In this document: positions 10,094 to 22,008 of the stretch, piece by piece
Layout: every line of letters starts with the position of its first letter
Numbering within the stretch: position 1 is the stretch's first letter
NCBI GenBank assembly: GCA_963971425.1
Contig: OZ020523.1
Span: forward strand, 14,442,867 to 14,506,866
Length of the DNA: 64,000 nt
Origin: Bryoerythrophyllum caledonicum
Taxonomy: Eukaryota > Streptophyta > Bryopsida > Pottiales > Pottiaceae
Reading direction: 5' to 3'
Program-made: the position numbers and the translations under genes
Notes under the pieces: model-generated
What the model was told of the DNA's origin: nothing
Database searches by the model: none
The model's input: the letters and a program-made list of their open reading frames with translations, nothing else

Positions 10094-11480
10094 GGTCCGT
10101 CGTATTTGGATGGTGGCAACTTGCTGAACCGCTTGACAACTCGGGGTAGGAGTGGATGATTCCGTCCCTATGCAGACGAAGAACGGGAGTTACATCTGTG
10201 ATTTCTACTCGACTCGTGCAAATGAATGAACTTCGTGGATGAATTTCATACCTGGGGGTGGTTGGGGCATTGTCTGTTTGGTGGTGTCGTCTTCAGCAGT
10301 TTGCGGACGAAGGTCACGATGGTCCATGGTGAGCGTAGGCGATGACAGACGATGACGAGGCGTGGATGTGGATGGTGGAGGACCACCCGTGGATTGGTAG
10401 TGTCGCTAGTGGGGGCCTCGGAGCTGTGGACGCTATAGGCCGTGGACGTGGTGTCGCTGGTAGTGACGCGTAGATTCGTGGTGACGTGTTGGCCGTCAAC
10501 CGCACCTTTCTATAAGGTATGTGTCGTAGTCCAGTAGTTCGTATTTCTTAAAATTAACCAAAATTAACCTTAAGAAAGCCCCACCTAACCGGATTAGTTC
10601 CAGGGATTTCTATCGTGCGTTAAACAATTTACTTCTAAACACAAAGCCATTTCAAAATACCTTAGCACATCCCGGAGAATGGCTTCCCGGGCATTTTCAT
10701 GACCAACAAATAGCAACCGACTTGTTTAGTTTAAACTCCGTTGAGCGTCGGAGTAGATTTCCGGTGAGTTTTTATAGTGCCCGGAAAATCACTACCCTCC
10801 GTTCTCGCAGTCCAGAGGCCATCAAAAATCCACAAGCTAAACTACCCTTAGATTTAGACAAAAGGTTGTAGTTAGTTTCCCCGGGTTTCACAATCTCCCG
10901 GAAGGCTACCCCGGGGAGGTTTTCCCGGAAAAGCCTTCCCGGTGAATAGGTCACACAAACCCGGGTTTCCCACCACAACCACACCTAATGAATCAAAGCA
11001 AAAATAATGTAAGAATCATAACAAGCTAGTGTCATACAAACAAAATGAGCAAGACTTCCTTCTACGGGGATTATGGAGCCTCATCCGCCGCAAGGGTAGA
11101 AACCTTAGAATACTCTAAGATAAGGCTTAACCGGCACCTCTACCGGCGTACCAAGAGTGGGGATATCACCCCTCCTCTCCTACCAATCCAAGCACTTCCC
11201 ACTTAAGGAACGCTATCATTAATAGCGGTGGGTTTTCCCGGATCCCGGATCCGGTGAAAACAACCCTTCCCGGTCCCGGACCGGTCTCTAGGGTTTGAAG
11301 TAGGTCCCGGACCTCCCTTCACCTATTCTAACTTAGATGCCCTACACCCTCCAAAAGCCTCGGGCTCACAACATACACTAGCAAGTCACAACTTCACATC
11401 ACCTAGGCAAAGACACACTAGGAGGACTCACCTCTTTCTATCTTCACTTGCAACAAACTCTACAAAAGTCAAGACAACAT
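10094..11480. other. Gene-free stretch; right part is CCGGG-rich transposon-like DNA
   Basis: From about 10560 the sequence is sprinkled with CCCGG and CCGGG words (for example near 10885-10945 and 11235-11290). It has the same character as the unknown open reading frame downstream, suggesting one element. No exon is supported. Confidence 0.35.
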
Positions 11481-11484
11481 ATCA

Positions 11485-11775
11485 ATGAAGACACAAAGAA
11501 AAGAAAGAAGACACAAGGATACATATAAGGACACCAAAGACATGAGCAAAGACATAAACATAAGCAAAGACACAAAGAGGGAGAGTGAAGATACAAAGAA
11601 GGAGTGTAAAGACACAAAAACACAAGCAAAGACACAAAGAGGGAATGAAGATACAAAGAAGGAGTGTAAAGACACAAAAACACAAGCAAAGACACAAAGA
11701 GGGAATGAAGATACAAAGAAGGAGTGTAAAGACACAAAAACACAAGCAAAGACACAAAGAGGGAATGAATTAAAA
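11485..11775. repeat. 60-bp minisatellite, three near-perfect copies plus degenerate units
   Basis: The unit containing AGATACAAAGAAGGAGTG and CAAGCAAAGACACAAAGA repeats exactly every 60 bp from 11581 to 11760. The copies at 11641 and 11701 are identical, and a partial fourth follows. Decayed units extend left to about 11485. Open frames across it on both strands are a by-product of the repeat. Confidence 0.9.
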
Positions 11776-12162
11776 AGAGCACCAAGCCCCCCTTAAGTAC
11801 ACCAAGGCCACTCACTAAACTACGAAAACCTAGATCCACAAATCATGGAAAAAAGAATCTAGATCCTATAATCTAGGGTGGCCTAGTCACCGGGACACCG
11901 GGAAATCCCGGTTTCCCTTCCCGGTAACCATATCCTCAACAATAAGAGGAAAATGGAAGAATTCACTTAAGTGGCAATGACCGGGTGCACAATAGGGCCC
12001 CATCGACATCATTACTCTCACTTAGTTCAATCAACCACCTTCCAAAATCTTCCCACCAATGGTAGGAAAATTACATAACAAAACATAACATTTAACAAAA
12101 AAAACATAACGAAACATAACATGACATAACCAGTAGCATTGAAACATAGACTTCCGGTAAGT

Positions 12163-13350
12163 CTAGTCGGAGAAATAATAAACATCCTCCTCTTCCTCCG
12201 ATATAGGAGAGACCGGGAGGCTGTCCCGGAAAAGCTTGTTGTCACCGCATCCCGGTGGTTGATAAACCACCATCCAAAGCTCCTTAGGCTTGTTCTCCGT
12301 AATGTGAGTATCATTCCTCAACTCTTCAAGTATAACCTTCGAAGACTCCCCCAAAGAGGAAGAAGGGTGTCCCGGGACTTTCCCGGTGGAATTTCCCGGA
12401 AGCCCTTTTTGCCTCTTGTAAACTCTTGCCTCCAAACCTTTGGAGGACAATGAGCCTACTTCACTAATAGAATAATTTGGAGGAGAATTACCTTCCTCCG
12501 AAGAGGATGATTGTTGAGGAACATACTTCCTCTTGTCTTGCACAAGATCCCGATGTTGAGCCCGGACAAGACCCGCGGGTGGACCTCCGGTAATGACCTC
12601 CTTTCCTTCCACATACATCTCCGTGAGTTTGGCCATGGTCTTGCTTGTCTTCTCTTGGGCCTCCTTCGCTGTTTTGAGGTCCGTCATAGCCTTCGATAAT
12701 TTCCGATGTATTTCCCGGGAAGCGGCCACGATGTCCCGGTTGTCCTCCACTTCAAAAATTCCCCGGAGCACCCGGAGAAGACTTCTAGTTTCAAAGAGCT
12801 CGTTTTCTAAATCATTCACCTTGCGAGCACACTTGTTTAAGGTGTCTCTTAAAGTGGATGATCCAGAAGAACGGGGAGACTCCTCCGGTGTAGGCTGGAG
12901 CGGCCGGGAAGACTCCCCGGGAAGAAGTAAAGGAGAGGTCGTCGGTGAGTTTACCGGTAGAGTCACCCGGGAGGTTTTCCCGGGAAAAGCTCCTTGAGAT
13001 AATGAGGCTAGCCTCCAAATGTTTTTCTCTTCCTCCTCTAAGCATTCAAAATGCTCGTAAAGGTGAAATAGGTATGGCGTGAGGAAAACTTTCGTATTCT
13101 CACCTTCTTGAATGGCACGAATTTGAGGTGTTAATACTTCTTGAAGAAGAAGTGTCCAATCCGGAGAGGAGACGTCGAAATAAGCTTGCACATAAGCCGT
13201 TGCCAACCTCACCGGGATTCGCTCGTTCCGGTTGGGATGGAAAATCGAGTTTAAAAACTCAATCACCCTTCTCAACCTTAAATCGATGAAACATGAGCTA
13301 TGATATCCCTCGGAGGAATCATAGCTCCGAGAGGTGTAAGAATCTAGCAA
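12163..13350 (-). CDS. Unknown 395-residue protein in transposon-like DNA (fossil, probably retroelement-related)
   Basis: An open frame encodes a protein whose first 120 residues are folded-looking (LRLRRVIEFLNSIFHPNRNE, VRLATAYVQAYFDV, LFHLYEHFECLEEEE). A Ser/Pro-rich linker follows, then a likely coiled coil (LNKCARKVNDLENELFETRS to about KTAKEAQEKTSKTMAKL), and a Ser-rich acidic tail ending EEEEDVYYFSD. The first part is reminiscent of the accessory or gag-like proteins that plant transposons carry, but I cannot name the family. Repeated CCCGGG-type words run through coding and flanking DNA alike. The upstream sequence (13640-14230) looks like a leader or terminal repeat. I treat it as a fossil element, probably broken at a few points. 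No reverse transcriptase or transposase is visible nearby. Confidence 0.4.
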   Translation of the reverse strand: MLDSYTSRSYDSSEGYHSSCFIDLRLRRVIEFLNSIFHPNRNERIPVRLATAYVQAYFDVSSPDWTLLLQEVLTPQIRAIQEGENTKVFLTPYLFHLYEHFECLEEEEKNIWRLASLSQGAFPGKTSRVTLPVNSPTTSPLLLPGESSRPLQPTPEESPRSSGSSTLRDTLNKCARKVNDLENELFETRSLLRVLRGIFEVEDNRDIVAASREIHRKLSKAMTDLKTAKEAQEKTSKTMAKLTEMYVEGKEVITGGPPAGLVRAQHRDLVQDKRKYVPQQSSSSEEGNSPPNYSISEVGSLSSKGLEARVYKRQKGLPGNSTGKVPGHPSSSLGESSKVILEELRNDTHITENKPKELWMVVYQPPGCGDNKLFRDSLPVSPISEEEEDVYYFSD

Positions 13351-13422
13351 TACCTTGTTATTTCTCGGCTTCCAAGCCTCCCGGTTTTCGAATGAGTAGA
13401 CCTTCCTCCATTTCCTTCGAGT

Positions 13423-13635
13423 CTATACCCGAGGCTTGGCCCGGTAAGCTCCTCGGGAAGTCCCGGGTGATGCCAATTCTTCCACTACTCCACCTCCCGC
13501 CAACTTCCAAGGCTTCTCGTATAATCCTCCACACCCCATCCGAATGAGATCCTCTTCAAGTTGCCTTCCTTCTTCCGTCCCTTCCCGCTTATTGGGATCC
13601 ACTTTCAACAACTTGAAAGTAGCCGGTAGAGCCAT
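13423..13635 (-). CDS. Small open frame upstream of the unknown element protein
   Basis: A 70-residue open frame (MALPATFKLLKVDPNKREG...) begins at an ATG shortly after a long non-coding leader and lies on the same strand as the 395-residue frame. It probably belongs to the same fossil element. Function unknown. Confidence 0.3.
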   Translation of the reverse strand: MALPATFKLLKVDPNKREGTEEGRQLEEDLIRMGCGGLYEKPWKLAGGGVVEELASPGTSRGAYRAKPRV

Positions 13636-14305
13636 GTTGTCCCGGGAAATTCACCGGGACACCTATGTCTCAAAAATGCTACTTGACTTACACAAAAACA
13701 ACACTTAAGTACAACACCCCTTTTGAAGTAAAGAGGTTTCTCAAGGGTTTACCGGTGACCACCGGGAGACCGGGACGAACTTAGAATTTGTGCAAGACAA
13801 AGTCATGTAAAATTTGCATAACTCTTCTCACAAATCCAAACAATCACAAGCCTTCTTACAAAAGAAGAGAAACAACAATAGAAGTGAGAGTAGGAGTTTT
13901 TATGACAAACAAGGAGATTTTACAAACAAGCAATTGTACAACTAGAAGTTGCACATACACAAAAGATGAAATTTACAAGGTGGAGGCACTTTGCTTACAA
14001 AGATTCAAGTGCCTTGGAGTTGCTTCCGCCACTCCTAGTCTCTTTGCGCTTCTCGCACTCTTACAACCTTCAAACCCCAAAAACCCTAATCTAAAATAGA
14101 TTTAGGTTTTTGGATTTTCTTCCGTCTTCTTCTTCCTTCAAGCTCCAAGCTCCACCAAGGTTTTTAAGATTCAAACCCTAACTCTAAATCTCTCAAAACT
14201 TAGTTTCCTCACTTCTAAAATTTAAAGACACAAAAGAGGAAATCCTTCCTCTTGTAATTGTGCAAGCCTCTTTACTCACAAACCCACCAATTGTATCTAC
14301 CCTAG
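13636..14305. other. Leader-like or terminal-repeat-like DNA left of the assembly gap
   Basis: AT-rich, no exon supported. Read on the minus strand it runs into the ATG at 13635, so it is probably the 5' untranslated or terminal-repeat part of the element to its left. The gap cuts it off. Confidence 0.35.
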
Positions 14306-14505
14306 NNNNNNNNNNNNNNNNNNNNNNNNNNNNNNNNNNNNNNNNNNNNNNNNNNNNNNNNNNNNNNNNNNNNNNNNNNNNNNNNNNNNNNNNNNNNNNN
14401 NNNNNNNNNNNNNNNNNNNNNNNNNNNNNNNNNNNNNNNNNNNNNNNNNNNNNNNNNNNNNNNNNNNNNNNNNNNNNNNNNNNNNNNNNNNNNNNNNNNN
14501 NNNNN
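14306..14505. other. Assembly gap (200 N)
   Basis: Exactly 200 N, the conventional length for a gap of unknown size. It removes the C-terminal half of the acyltransferase gene to its right. Confidence 0.99.
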
Positions 14506-15311
14506 CTGGGCGCCCGGGGAGATGGTGGTGGACTGGAAGGGGTTCCGCGTGGAGGGCGACGGGCGCGGCTGCACGAGCTCGCGGCGGTGATCGGGGAGGA
14601 GGGAGATTTCAAGCCCGCGCGCGATCTCAGACCACGACCTCATGAAGTGCAGCCCGGCTTGGCCGTCCGCCGCGCCGTGCGCCCAGTTCACGGCTAGTGC
14701 GATGCCGCCGCATTTGAACTCCGTCACCTGCACACGCGTTTTGTCGGTGTGGTGAATGGTTTGAGAGATGGAAGAGATGGAGCTTCAAGAGAGTGACCTA
14801 GACTTCATACCTGCACAATGAGCGTGGGCAGCCCGCCTTCCAGCTGCGGCAACACGGGGTAATCCGTGATCCCCGCCGCGACCAACCCCGACAACGCCGG
14901 CTGCGGCTGGAAATCCTCGGTCCGGATCTCCGCGAGCTCCACGTCAACGCTCGCCACCGTGAACACAGCCCCCGCATCATCGCAATGGATCCGCGGCGGC
15001 CCTTCTCCCCTCACCAGCCGCCCCGCCAGCGGATAAAACACCACCAGCGTCTCCGCCAACGCCTCCTGCAAGTGCCGCACCAGCGCCTCCAGCGACCCAA
15101 ACCGGTGCCGCGGGTAAGTGCACAGCACAGGCGTGTAGAACGTCATAAACATCATATCGAGCCGCGAGAGCGACAACCACTCGCGCGAGACATCCGTCGC
15201 CGTCGCCGGCTTGACGAAACTCGTGCGCACGCTCTGGAGCGGCTTCCCTTGCAACCTGTCCTCCGCCACGACATGGCTGTCGTACCGCTCCTGCTTCGGC
15301 TCCGACCCCAT
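14506..15311 (-). CDS. BAHD (HXXXD-type) acyltransferase, N-terminal half
   Basis: Exon 1 (15311-14811, 167 codons) starts MGSEPKQERY and contains LSRLDMMFMTFYTPVLCTYP and LAETLVVFYPLAGRLV, hallmarks of BAHD acyl-CoA transferases. These move acyl groups such as hydroxycinnamoyl from CoA to alcohols or amines in the cytosol. After an 83-bp phase-0 intron located at ...LIVQ/V..., the usual intron site of the family, exon 2 (14727-14506) reads VTEFKCGGIALAVNWAHGAADG. This includes the catalytic His and Asp of HXXXD (HGAAD). The frame then runs into the assembly gap, so the DFGWG motif and the rest are not seen. An in-frame ATG 18 bases further upstream (15329) is a less likely start. The protein resembles shikimate/quinate hydroxycinnamoyl transferases and alkyl ferulate-type enzymes; the substrate cannot be told. 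Confidence 0.85.
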
Positions 15312-15329
15312 CGCAAATCTCACTCTCAA

Positions 15330-17101
15330 CTTCTCAAGACGTCACTCAACTTCTTCTAGTGGCTCCCTCGACTACATCCCCAGCTGCGAACCCCAACTTC
15401 ACCAACTCCGCATCTCGTAATCTAGCACCTGCAACATACAACCCACTTGCTAGATACCTCGCAAGCTCCAGTTGTTAGAACCTTCTAAAACTACCGATCT
15501 CGTCTTCTACCTTCGAAGCTGACAGACTGCAGCTGCAACCAGATGCCGCCGCGATCACAGTCTCATCGATATCTAGCCAAATTTAGGAGAACAGCAAACA
15601 AAGATGTGCATGTGACATCGAGCTAAGATTATGACCTAAGATTATGACCTAAGATTATCGAGCTAAGATTATGACCTAAGATTATCAAGCTAAGATTATG
15701 ACCTAATATTATCAAGCTAAGATTATGAGCTAAGACATGAGGCAGTCAAAAGTGAGACGCTCTGGGAGACTCTCACATGTGGGTGCTGTTATGAGGTGAT
15801 TCTGGGTCCTCCGACTTTGTGGAAGAGCATTATGGGGCATAATTGGGCGTGCTCTCATTACAGTGCTTGTGTGGTCTGGAGCACGAACTGATTCTGGTGC
15901 AGACCAAGATCTGCGCAACAGTTGTTTGAGGTTGCTGAGACGTGGATGTGGAAATGAGCACATGTTACAACCTTTATACAGTACAGTACGGTCAGCTCCT
16001 TTTACAATAGCATTTGTTCCAACAGCCATGACAGGTGGTTGTGGCAGCATGTTCTTGTGGTTGATACAAGGGGTGGATTTGGTAGATGATGGTAAATTTT
16101 GGTAAGACAAATAGGGTTGTTGTAGAGGGGAGCTGGCTCTGACACTCGACTTGAGTTGTTGTAGAGGGAGCTGATCTTTATGATACTAACAATCAAGGCT
16201 ATTGTGATAGGGAATCGGCTGTTGCACTGAATGGATATTTAAACAAATTGGGTTGTTGTAGAGGGAGTTGGTTGTATGTCATTTGTACTAAAGACTCGGG
16301 TCTTTGGTAATCCTCAATTGCAGGAGAAACGAGACGGTTTTTCAATGCACAAGTTCATCAAAGCGGTATGAAAGGGTTGAGTTGTTTGTGAAATGAGGCA
16401 AGTTACCCTTACCTCTTTTTTAATCATTTATATGTTTTGTTTACTATTTTATTAATATCATTGGCAATAACTCTAAGTATCTCTAATTAGATTTAAGGAG
16501 GAAAAAGGCAGCTAAGATTTATGGTACAGTATGACCTCTCAAATTATTTCTTGGCGTATCTTTGAAGGGAAAAGAATTACTAATTTTTTAGAGATGACTA
16601 GTGTCATGCCATGTTCTAGGAAATGACAAGATTACTTGCATTTTAGTGCGTTTTTTGAGTTTCAGATTAATGCTAGTTTGCAATAGTTCTATGTACTTTG
16701 TAGCCAAAATTGGATAGGTATTGGCTTTTTATTTACATATGCCACTATTTTGGGCATTCTCCATCCATAGACATCCATTTTCTAATGAAAGTTGGGGATG
16801 GAACAAATTCTTTTGGTACAAAATAGAGCAAAAAATAGGATTTTAAAAAATCAAGGAAGCCATTTGGCTCCATACCAACTTCAAGACGTGTATGCATCGG
16901 TAAAGCTTACTTTATTTTCGTAACCATAAATAGCAATTCGCTTTCGATAAATCTAATTCTAGTTCTCTTTGAATGCACCAAAGCCTACGCAGAAGGAACT
17001 GCAAACTAAAGATTGAAACCTAATCCTAACACATTGCCAAATGTTAACAAGTTAAAGTTCAGAGTAAGAAAACTTGCCCTAAAGCAACCTGCCTTTCTTT
17101 T
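15330..17101. other. Intergenic stretch with two short repeat clusters
   Basis: At 15621-15740 the words GAGCTAAGATTATGACC and CTAAGATTAT alternate in a 13/27-bp tandem pattern. At about 16110-16270 the phrase GTTGTTGTAGAGGGAGCTG occurs three times. No coding region is supported. Confidence 0.5.
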
Positions 17102-19766
17102 CTATGATGGAACCCCGGCTGTTTTCATGTAGCTATCAGCTGCCTGTGCAACAGAATTGATGGTAACTGGCACACCCTTTCCCATCTGCAAGAGAAAGAT
17201 GCAAAGACAAGACCCCTGATAAGAACTCGGCCCATGAAAAACATTATCGAAAATGCAAGACCAGAAGAACATGTGCTAAAGCAACACACAAATAGGAATT
17301 AGGGAAACTTCAAAACTAGTGCAGAGGATCTTTGGTGAAAGGAAGACTAACCGTGGAAGTAAGAGTGAAACTATTGAGATACCCAACATACCGAGAAGCT
17401 GCAGAAATCAGCAAACCATCAAGTCAGATCACGATAGAAAAAAAACGACTAGAAACGAACTCATTGTGAAAACTGCACCCAATGTAGATTGTTTATACAT
17501 AAAGAACAATGTGAACTCACTTTTTTTCAAACCCACAGGCTTAGCTCCTAAGAGTGCTCCAACAAAGGCAGATATATTTTGCATCAGCGCTTCATCAGTG
17601 AAGTTCACCTACAATACAGAAAGATCGTTAGAAGACTGACACTTATGCTGTCCACTCCAATGAAATAATCTCGCCTAATATTATTACCTCTCCAACTGAC
17701 ACAACTGGTGTATCGGTGAAAAAAGAAAACCTTCACATCAACTTCAAAATATCGGTCAACAAAGGCAAAGTGGCGAACGTACTTTTCCAAGACCAACGTG
17801 CACAATGCCCGACTTGTCAGCTCGAAAATCTACACGACCTTGCTTCGCGGCTTTAACGGCATCTCCAACTTGATTAGTCACAGTGCCCACCTGAAAAACC
17901 ACACATCAGAGCAGCGGTGAATGCCGAACCTTAAACACAATGTTCAAAATAAGTTGAATAAGGCAAGGACGAGGACGAAGAAGTACTTTAGGATTAGGCA
18001 TGAGTCCTCGAGGCCCCAAAATACGTGCAACCTGCGAACGAAGAGCCAAAACCAGAGCGTTAGAAGAGTTCAGACCAGTGCAAAGATGGTGAACATCATC
18101 GAAAATCCCTCCACGCAAACACCAATTATACACACAAACCTTTCCTAGTCGGGGCATAAAAGATGGAGTTGCTATGCATTTATCAAAGTCCAACTTCCCG
18201 CCACCTGCACCATTCCTCCAAGATTAAAAACGAGTAAAGTGTAATGCTCCAGGCGCACCATCTACGAGGATAATCAACCATTTCATAACATGCTGAACCA
18301 TAAAACAGTCATAAGTATAGACAGAAATTGAGGGGTGGAACTTACTGTCTTTGATGCGATCCACAAGGTCGTCCGCACCGACCACATCTGCACCGGCAGC
18401 ACGAGCCTCCTGAGCTTCATTTCCTTCAGCAAATACAGCCACTCTCACCACCTGATAACATATAAGATTAGCTTTGTAAATAAATCAAGTGCAACGAATG
18501 AATCCAAAACGACTTGCTACTTTACAATAAGAAAAAGGCTAGAACTGAACAGTAGACAAAAGTACACATAACATCAACTCAAACTGATTTCCACTCAAAA
18601 GAGAATTACACACCTTGCCACTGCCGTTAGGAAGAGTTGCAGCTCCACGAACCATCTGCATATCACTTTCTGTGAGTAATACATCGTAGTAACATCTAAA
18701 ATCCTGATCCGTCATCTTCTCTACCATGCCAAACAAGTTAAAAGATCTGAAATGCGGCATCCCATGTCATATCTAACTCTAAAATGAATGTATGTAAGAA
18801 ACGTTATTGACCAAACCACAGCTAATAACCTCATCTTCTCGGATTGGTGTTTTCGAATTATTATCACCCAAATGTCGTTTGAAAGTAAAGAACTAAGGAG
18901 CAAAACAAGAACTATGTACCTGGTCACTTCTTTTTGGGTCGATCCCCAAACGAACATGAGCTTCAACAGTCTCGGTAAATCTGGCTTTCGCATTTGCCTG
19001 GCAACCATAACATATATAAGCATTCATACACTACCTGATGATTGTTTTGTGGCTTATTCTCCAAAATGAATGCTACAGTCTATTTAGTGCCCATAGTGCA
19101 ACAGTTCAGATTCTCAAAAGATTATGCCAAGTGTTCTCACACACCAAATTGCACAAAATAGAATAAATAACATGACATGAACCTTAAAAACCCTAAAAAA
19201 CATACACGGCCTATGCATATCTTGTAGCGAATTCTCTAAAATGGAACAATGTAATGCCACAGTAGCAGTTCAGATTCTCCAAAGAATTATGCCAGGTGCT
19301 CTCACACATAAACTTCAACAAAAACAACTGAAACCAATCCCACACCAAGAATTTAAGAAAGCAGCACCTTCACGAGGCGAATTGCCTCGGCGATCAGCTG
19401 CGGCTCCTGGCGAGTGTTCTTCTGCGCCTTCACCAGCCTCGGAAACGGAATCACGGGCTTCACCTTCTCCGGCACCACCGGGACGCGGTTCACCTCCTCG
19501 AGCGCCTCGGGGGACAAATCCTCCGGCAGATTCGCCACGCGCGGCTTCGACGCCACCAGCGCGTCGCCGGACTCGATTATCGAGGCCGAAACCATCACGT
19601 CGTCCAACGTCGCCACATTGGCCGGAGACAGCCCCGGCGCAGGTTCCGCAGTAGTCGCATCAGAGGTGGTGTCGGAGCTGAACGGGAAGGCAGAGGAGCC
19701 GAGAGGCCGAAATGAGGACGCGTAATTGAAGAGGGAGAGACGCCGCAACGCCATACGAGAGGCCAT
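17102..19766 (-). CDS. Organellar (probably mitochondrial) 50S ribosomal protein L1
   Basis: Ten exons join in frame to 353 codons: 19766-19368, 18997-18920, 18655-18614, 18451-18346, 18204-18140, 18031-17987, 17890-17783, 17608-17521, 17398-17352 and 17185-17102, all with GT/AG borders. The start [17 protein letters not shown] is Arg/Ser-rich with no acidic residue, as in a mitochondrial presequence. The L1 fold follows: [125 protein letters not shown]1 binds 23S rRNA at the stalk by the E site. The ending STMGKG...[11 protein letters not shown] is like the plant mitochondrial version rather than the plastid one. All phases agree, so the gene looks intact. A telo-box lies about 190 bp upstream. 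Confidence 0.93.
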
Positions 19767-19955
19767 TGCGAAAAAAACTCCCTGGTGAAGCAATTTTCTG
19801 GTTTCACGTCTCCAGTGAAGCTCCGGCCGAGGTTCCAAAAAGGATTACTGAGAGTAGGCGCAATGAAGGTCCAAAAGCAGAGTCGATCGCGTGTGGCGAT
19901 GGCGATGGCGATGCGCCATGAGCGTGGAAACGGTGCGAGGTCGGGGATGAGTCGA

Positions 19956-19975
19956 GGTTTAGGGTTTAGGGTTTA
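19956..19975 (-). promoter_or_regulatory. Telo-box in the promoter of the L1 gene
   Basis: GGTTTAGGGTTTAGGGTTTA, read on the gene's strand as repeated AAACCCTAA, lies about 190 bp upstream of the L1 start codon. Telo-boxes are common in promoters of plant ribosomal protein genes, where they help coordinate expression in dividing cells. The position makes a functional role likely. Confidence 0.6.
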
Positions 19976-19979
19976 AGGG

Positions 19980-22008
19980 AAGTTTGTGTCCACAAAGGCG
20001 ACAGTGAACCTAAAGCGGACATCCTCTACTGAGGGCGCAGATTTTCGATGCTGTTGGTTTAGTGTACAGTGTCAGTTATGGGTATCGGAAGAGCCTCAGC
20101 GCGAAGAGGATGAATATTAAACCGTCACTGAACCTAAACCCGCTGTTGCAAAAGATCCTTTTTAAGGGTTGAAATATTTAAAAGATGGAATAAGCGAAGG
20201 AAAATATTACTTTATTAGCATTAATATCAAGGTTGATATGTATAAGTTATTATATATTATTTTAATCCACAAGATACGCAATTTACATGAAGGTTGATGA
20301 TTTGAATTTATTTTCTATTAACTCAATATTACAAGGTATGTCAATTGCATTAAGGTACAAATAGGGTTTTTAAGAAGAAAAAAATTGATGAAAACTATAA
20401 ACTAATGTAGTGAAGAGATCATTCATCCCCTTGGATTTGAAGTAGGCAACTTTATCCTAGAATACAAGTAAAATAAGAAATCTTGAAGATGTTTTACTTC
20501 TTTTGGAAATGTTGCTCTTTATATTTCTTATTTAGTCCCATATGTTTGGAGGGGAAATATCCCTTAGTACAATATTTTGATCTAATAGTGTTGAATAATT
20601 CCTTTTAATTTTCTTTTTTTCATTTTGGTGCAGATAGATCATAAAACATGGGCCTGGTTGATTAATACCAAAATACCTCAATAAAATAAAGTAAAATAAA
20701 ATGGGACTTTGAACCTTTGCAAATAGAAATATAAGCTTACTATGTGTAATTAATCTAGTTCGATATTTCTGAGACAAATTTCCTACTTTCAATTGGAAAT
20801 TAATTTGGCCCTTTCATAGAAGTTTTTAGAGCTTTGTTTGAGGTGTAATGACATATTGCAATAGATACTTTTCTCCAAATGGATTCTTAAGAGTTGAGAT
20901 ATTTAATAACTAATCCGTTTATTTTAAACTTTAGAACAAAGCCGCCTAAATCAAATGCATGTCCACGTAGAATTAGAAGTAGAAGTGGCAACAACCAATT
21001 GTTTTATTGAAGACAGAAGTGGCATACATTTTTTTTCAATTTAGCACTCTAATAAAGAAAATAATGTATGGTAAATTTTGGGTACATCAACATAATTTAT
21101 CAAAATTGTTGCGATGCAACTTATTCCTTCTTCTAATCATGACATTGCCAACAAAACTGCTTTGGACATGTTAAGAAATGAAAGAAGGATGTAGGTTGTA
21201 TGAAAATTTGATAAGCTGAAGCTATAAACTTTAGTTAAAGAGAGATGAGGAATAGTAGGATTGAACACATATCACATTTCAAACACAAGAAATATGTTTA
21301 CAAGGAAAATATCATATTTGTACAAAATTGTAACAAAATTTTTATCTTTTAATTTATATTAATATAGTTTTAAAAAATCAGGATTCTTCCCAAGGTTTTT
21401 TCTCCTTGCACTTATAGTTGTGATGATGATTTGAGTGGATACATGTTACATGGATTTGTTGTCTAAAGTATATAACGACCAACATCCGCTACTTAGGACT
21501 CCCCGTTGATCATATAGTAACAATATGGCAATATGGCAACCGCCGTCAATGAAATTTTGGCGATGTAAAATCATAAATTTTCCACTTTTGGGGGAATATT
21601 ATTTGTTGGATTTATTTTTTTGGCCTTTTGGCTCCAATTCACAGAAAAAACAAAAAAAACAAAAAAACGAAAAAAACAAAAAAAACAAAAGCAAAAAAGC
21701 TGATGGGCAACATGGCAGAGTGTACTGTACATTCTCATGAGGAGAATGTAATTCTTGAATGAAATTGCCTGCACCGTCACTCTCATCTCACTGATTACGG
21801 ATGAGTGATTGTTGGACCAAAGCTGGCACAAGAGAGAAGGACAATCAAAAAGTTAGAAAAAAACTGCTGGCTCTTATCCAGATGTTCATTGTCTTCTTCC
21901 AAGGTTTTCCATCAAAGGTTTTGATATGGGGAATATTTCCAGGATAAGGTTCCCACTAAATAATAATGGTACTAGACTTGATTGAAAACAAATGGCTACA
22001 AATTGTTT
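19980..22008. other. AT-rich intergenic stretch
   Basis: No exon, RNA gene or clear element is supported. An A-rich run with regular AAAAAAAC spacing lies at about 21648-21700. Confidence 0.4.

Noticed and set aside
11469-11839. Several overlapping open frames on both strands over the 60-bp array
   Set aside because: They are produced by a repeat whose length is a multiple of three; no real protein is implied.
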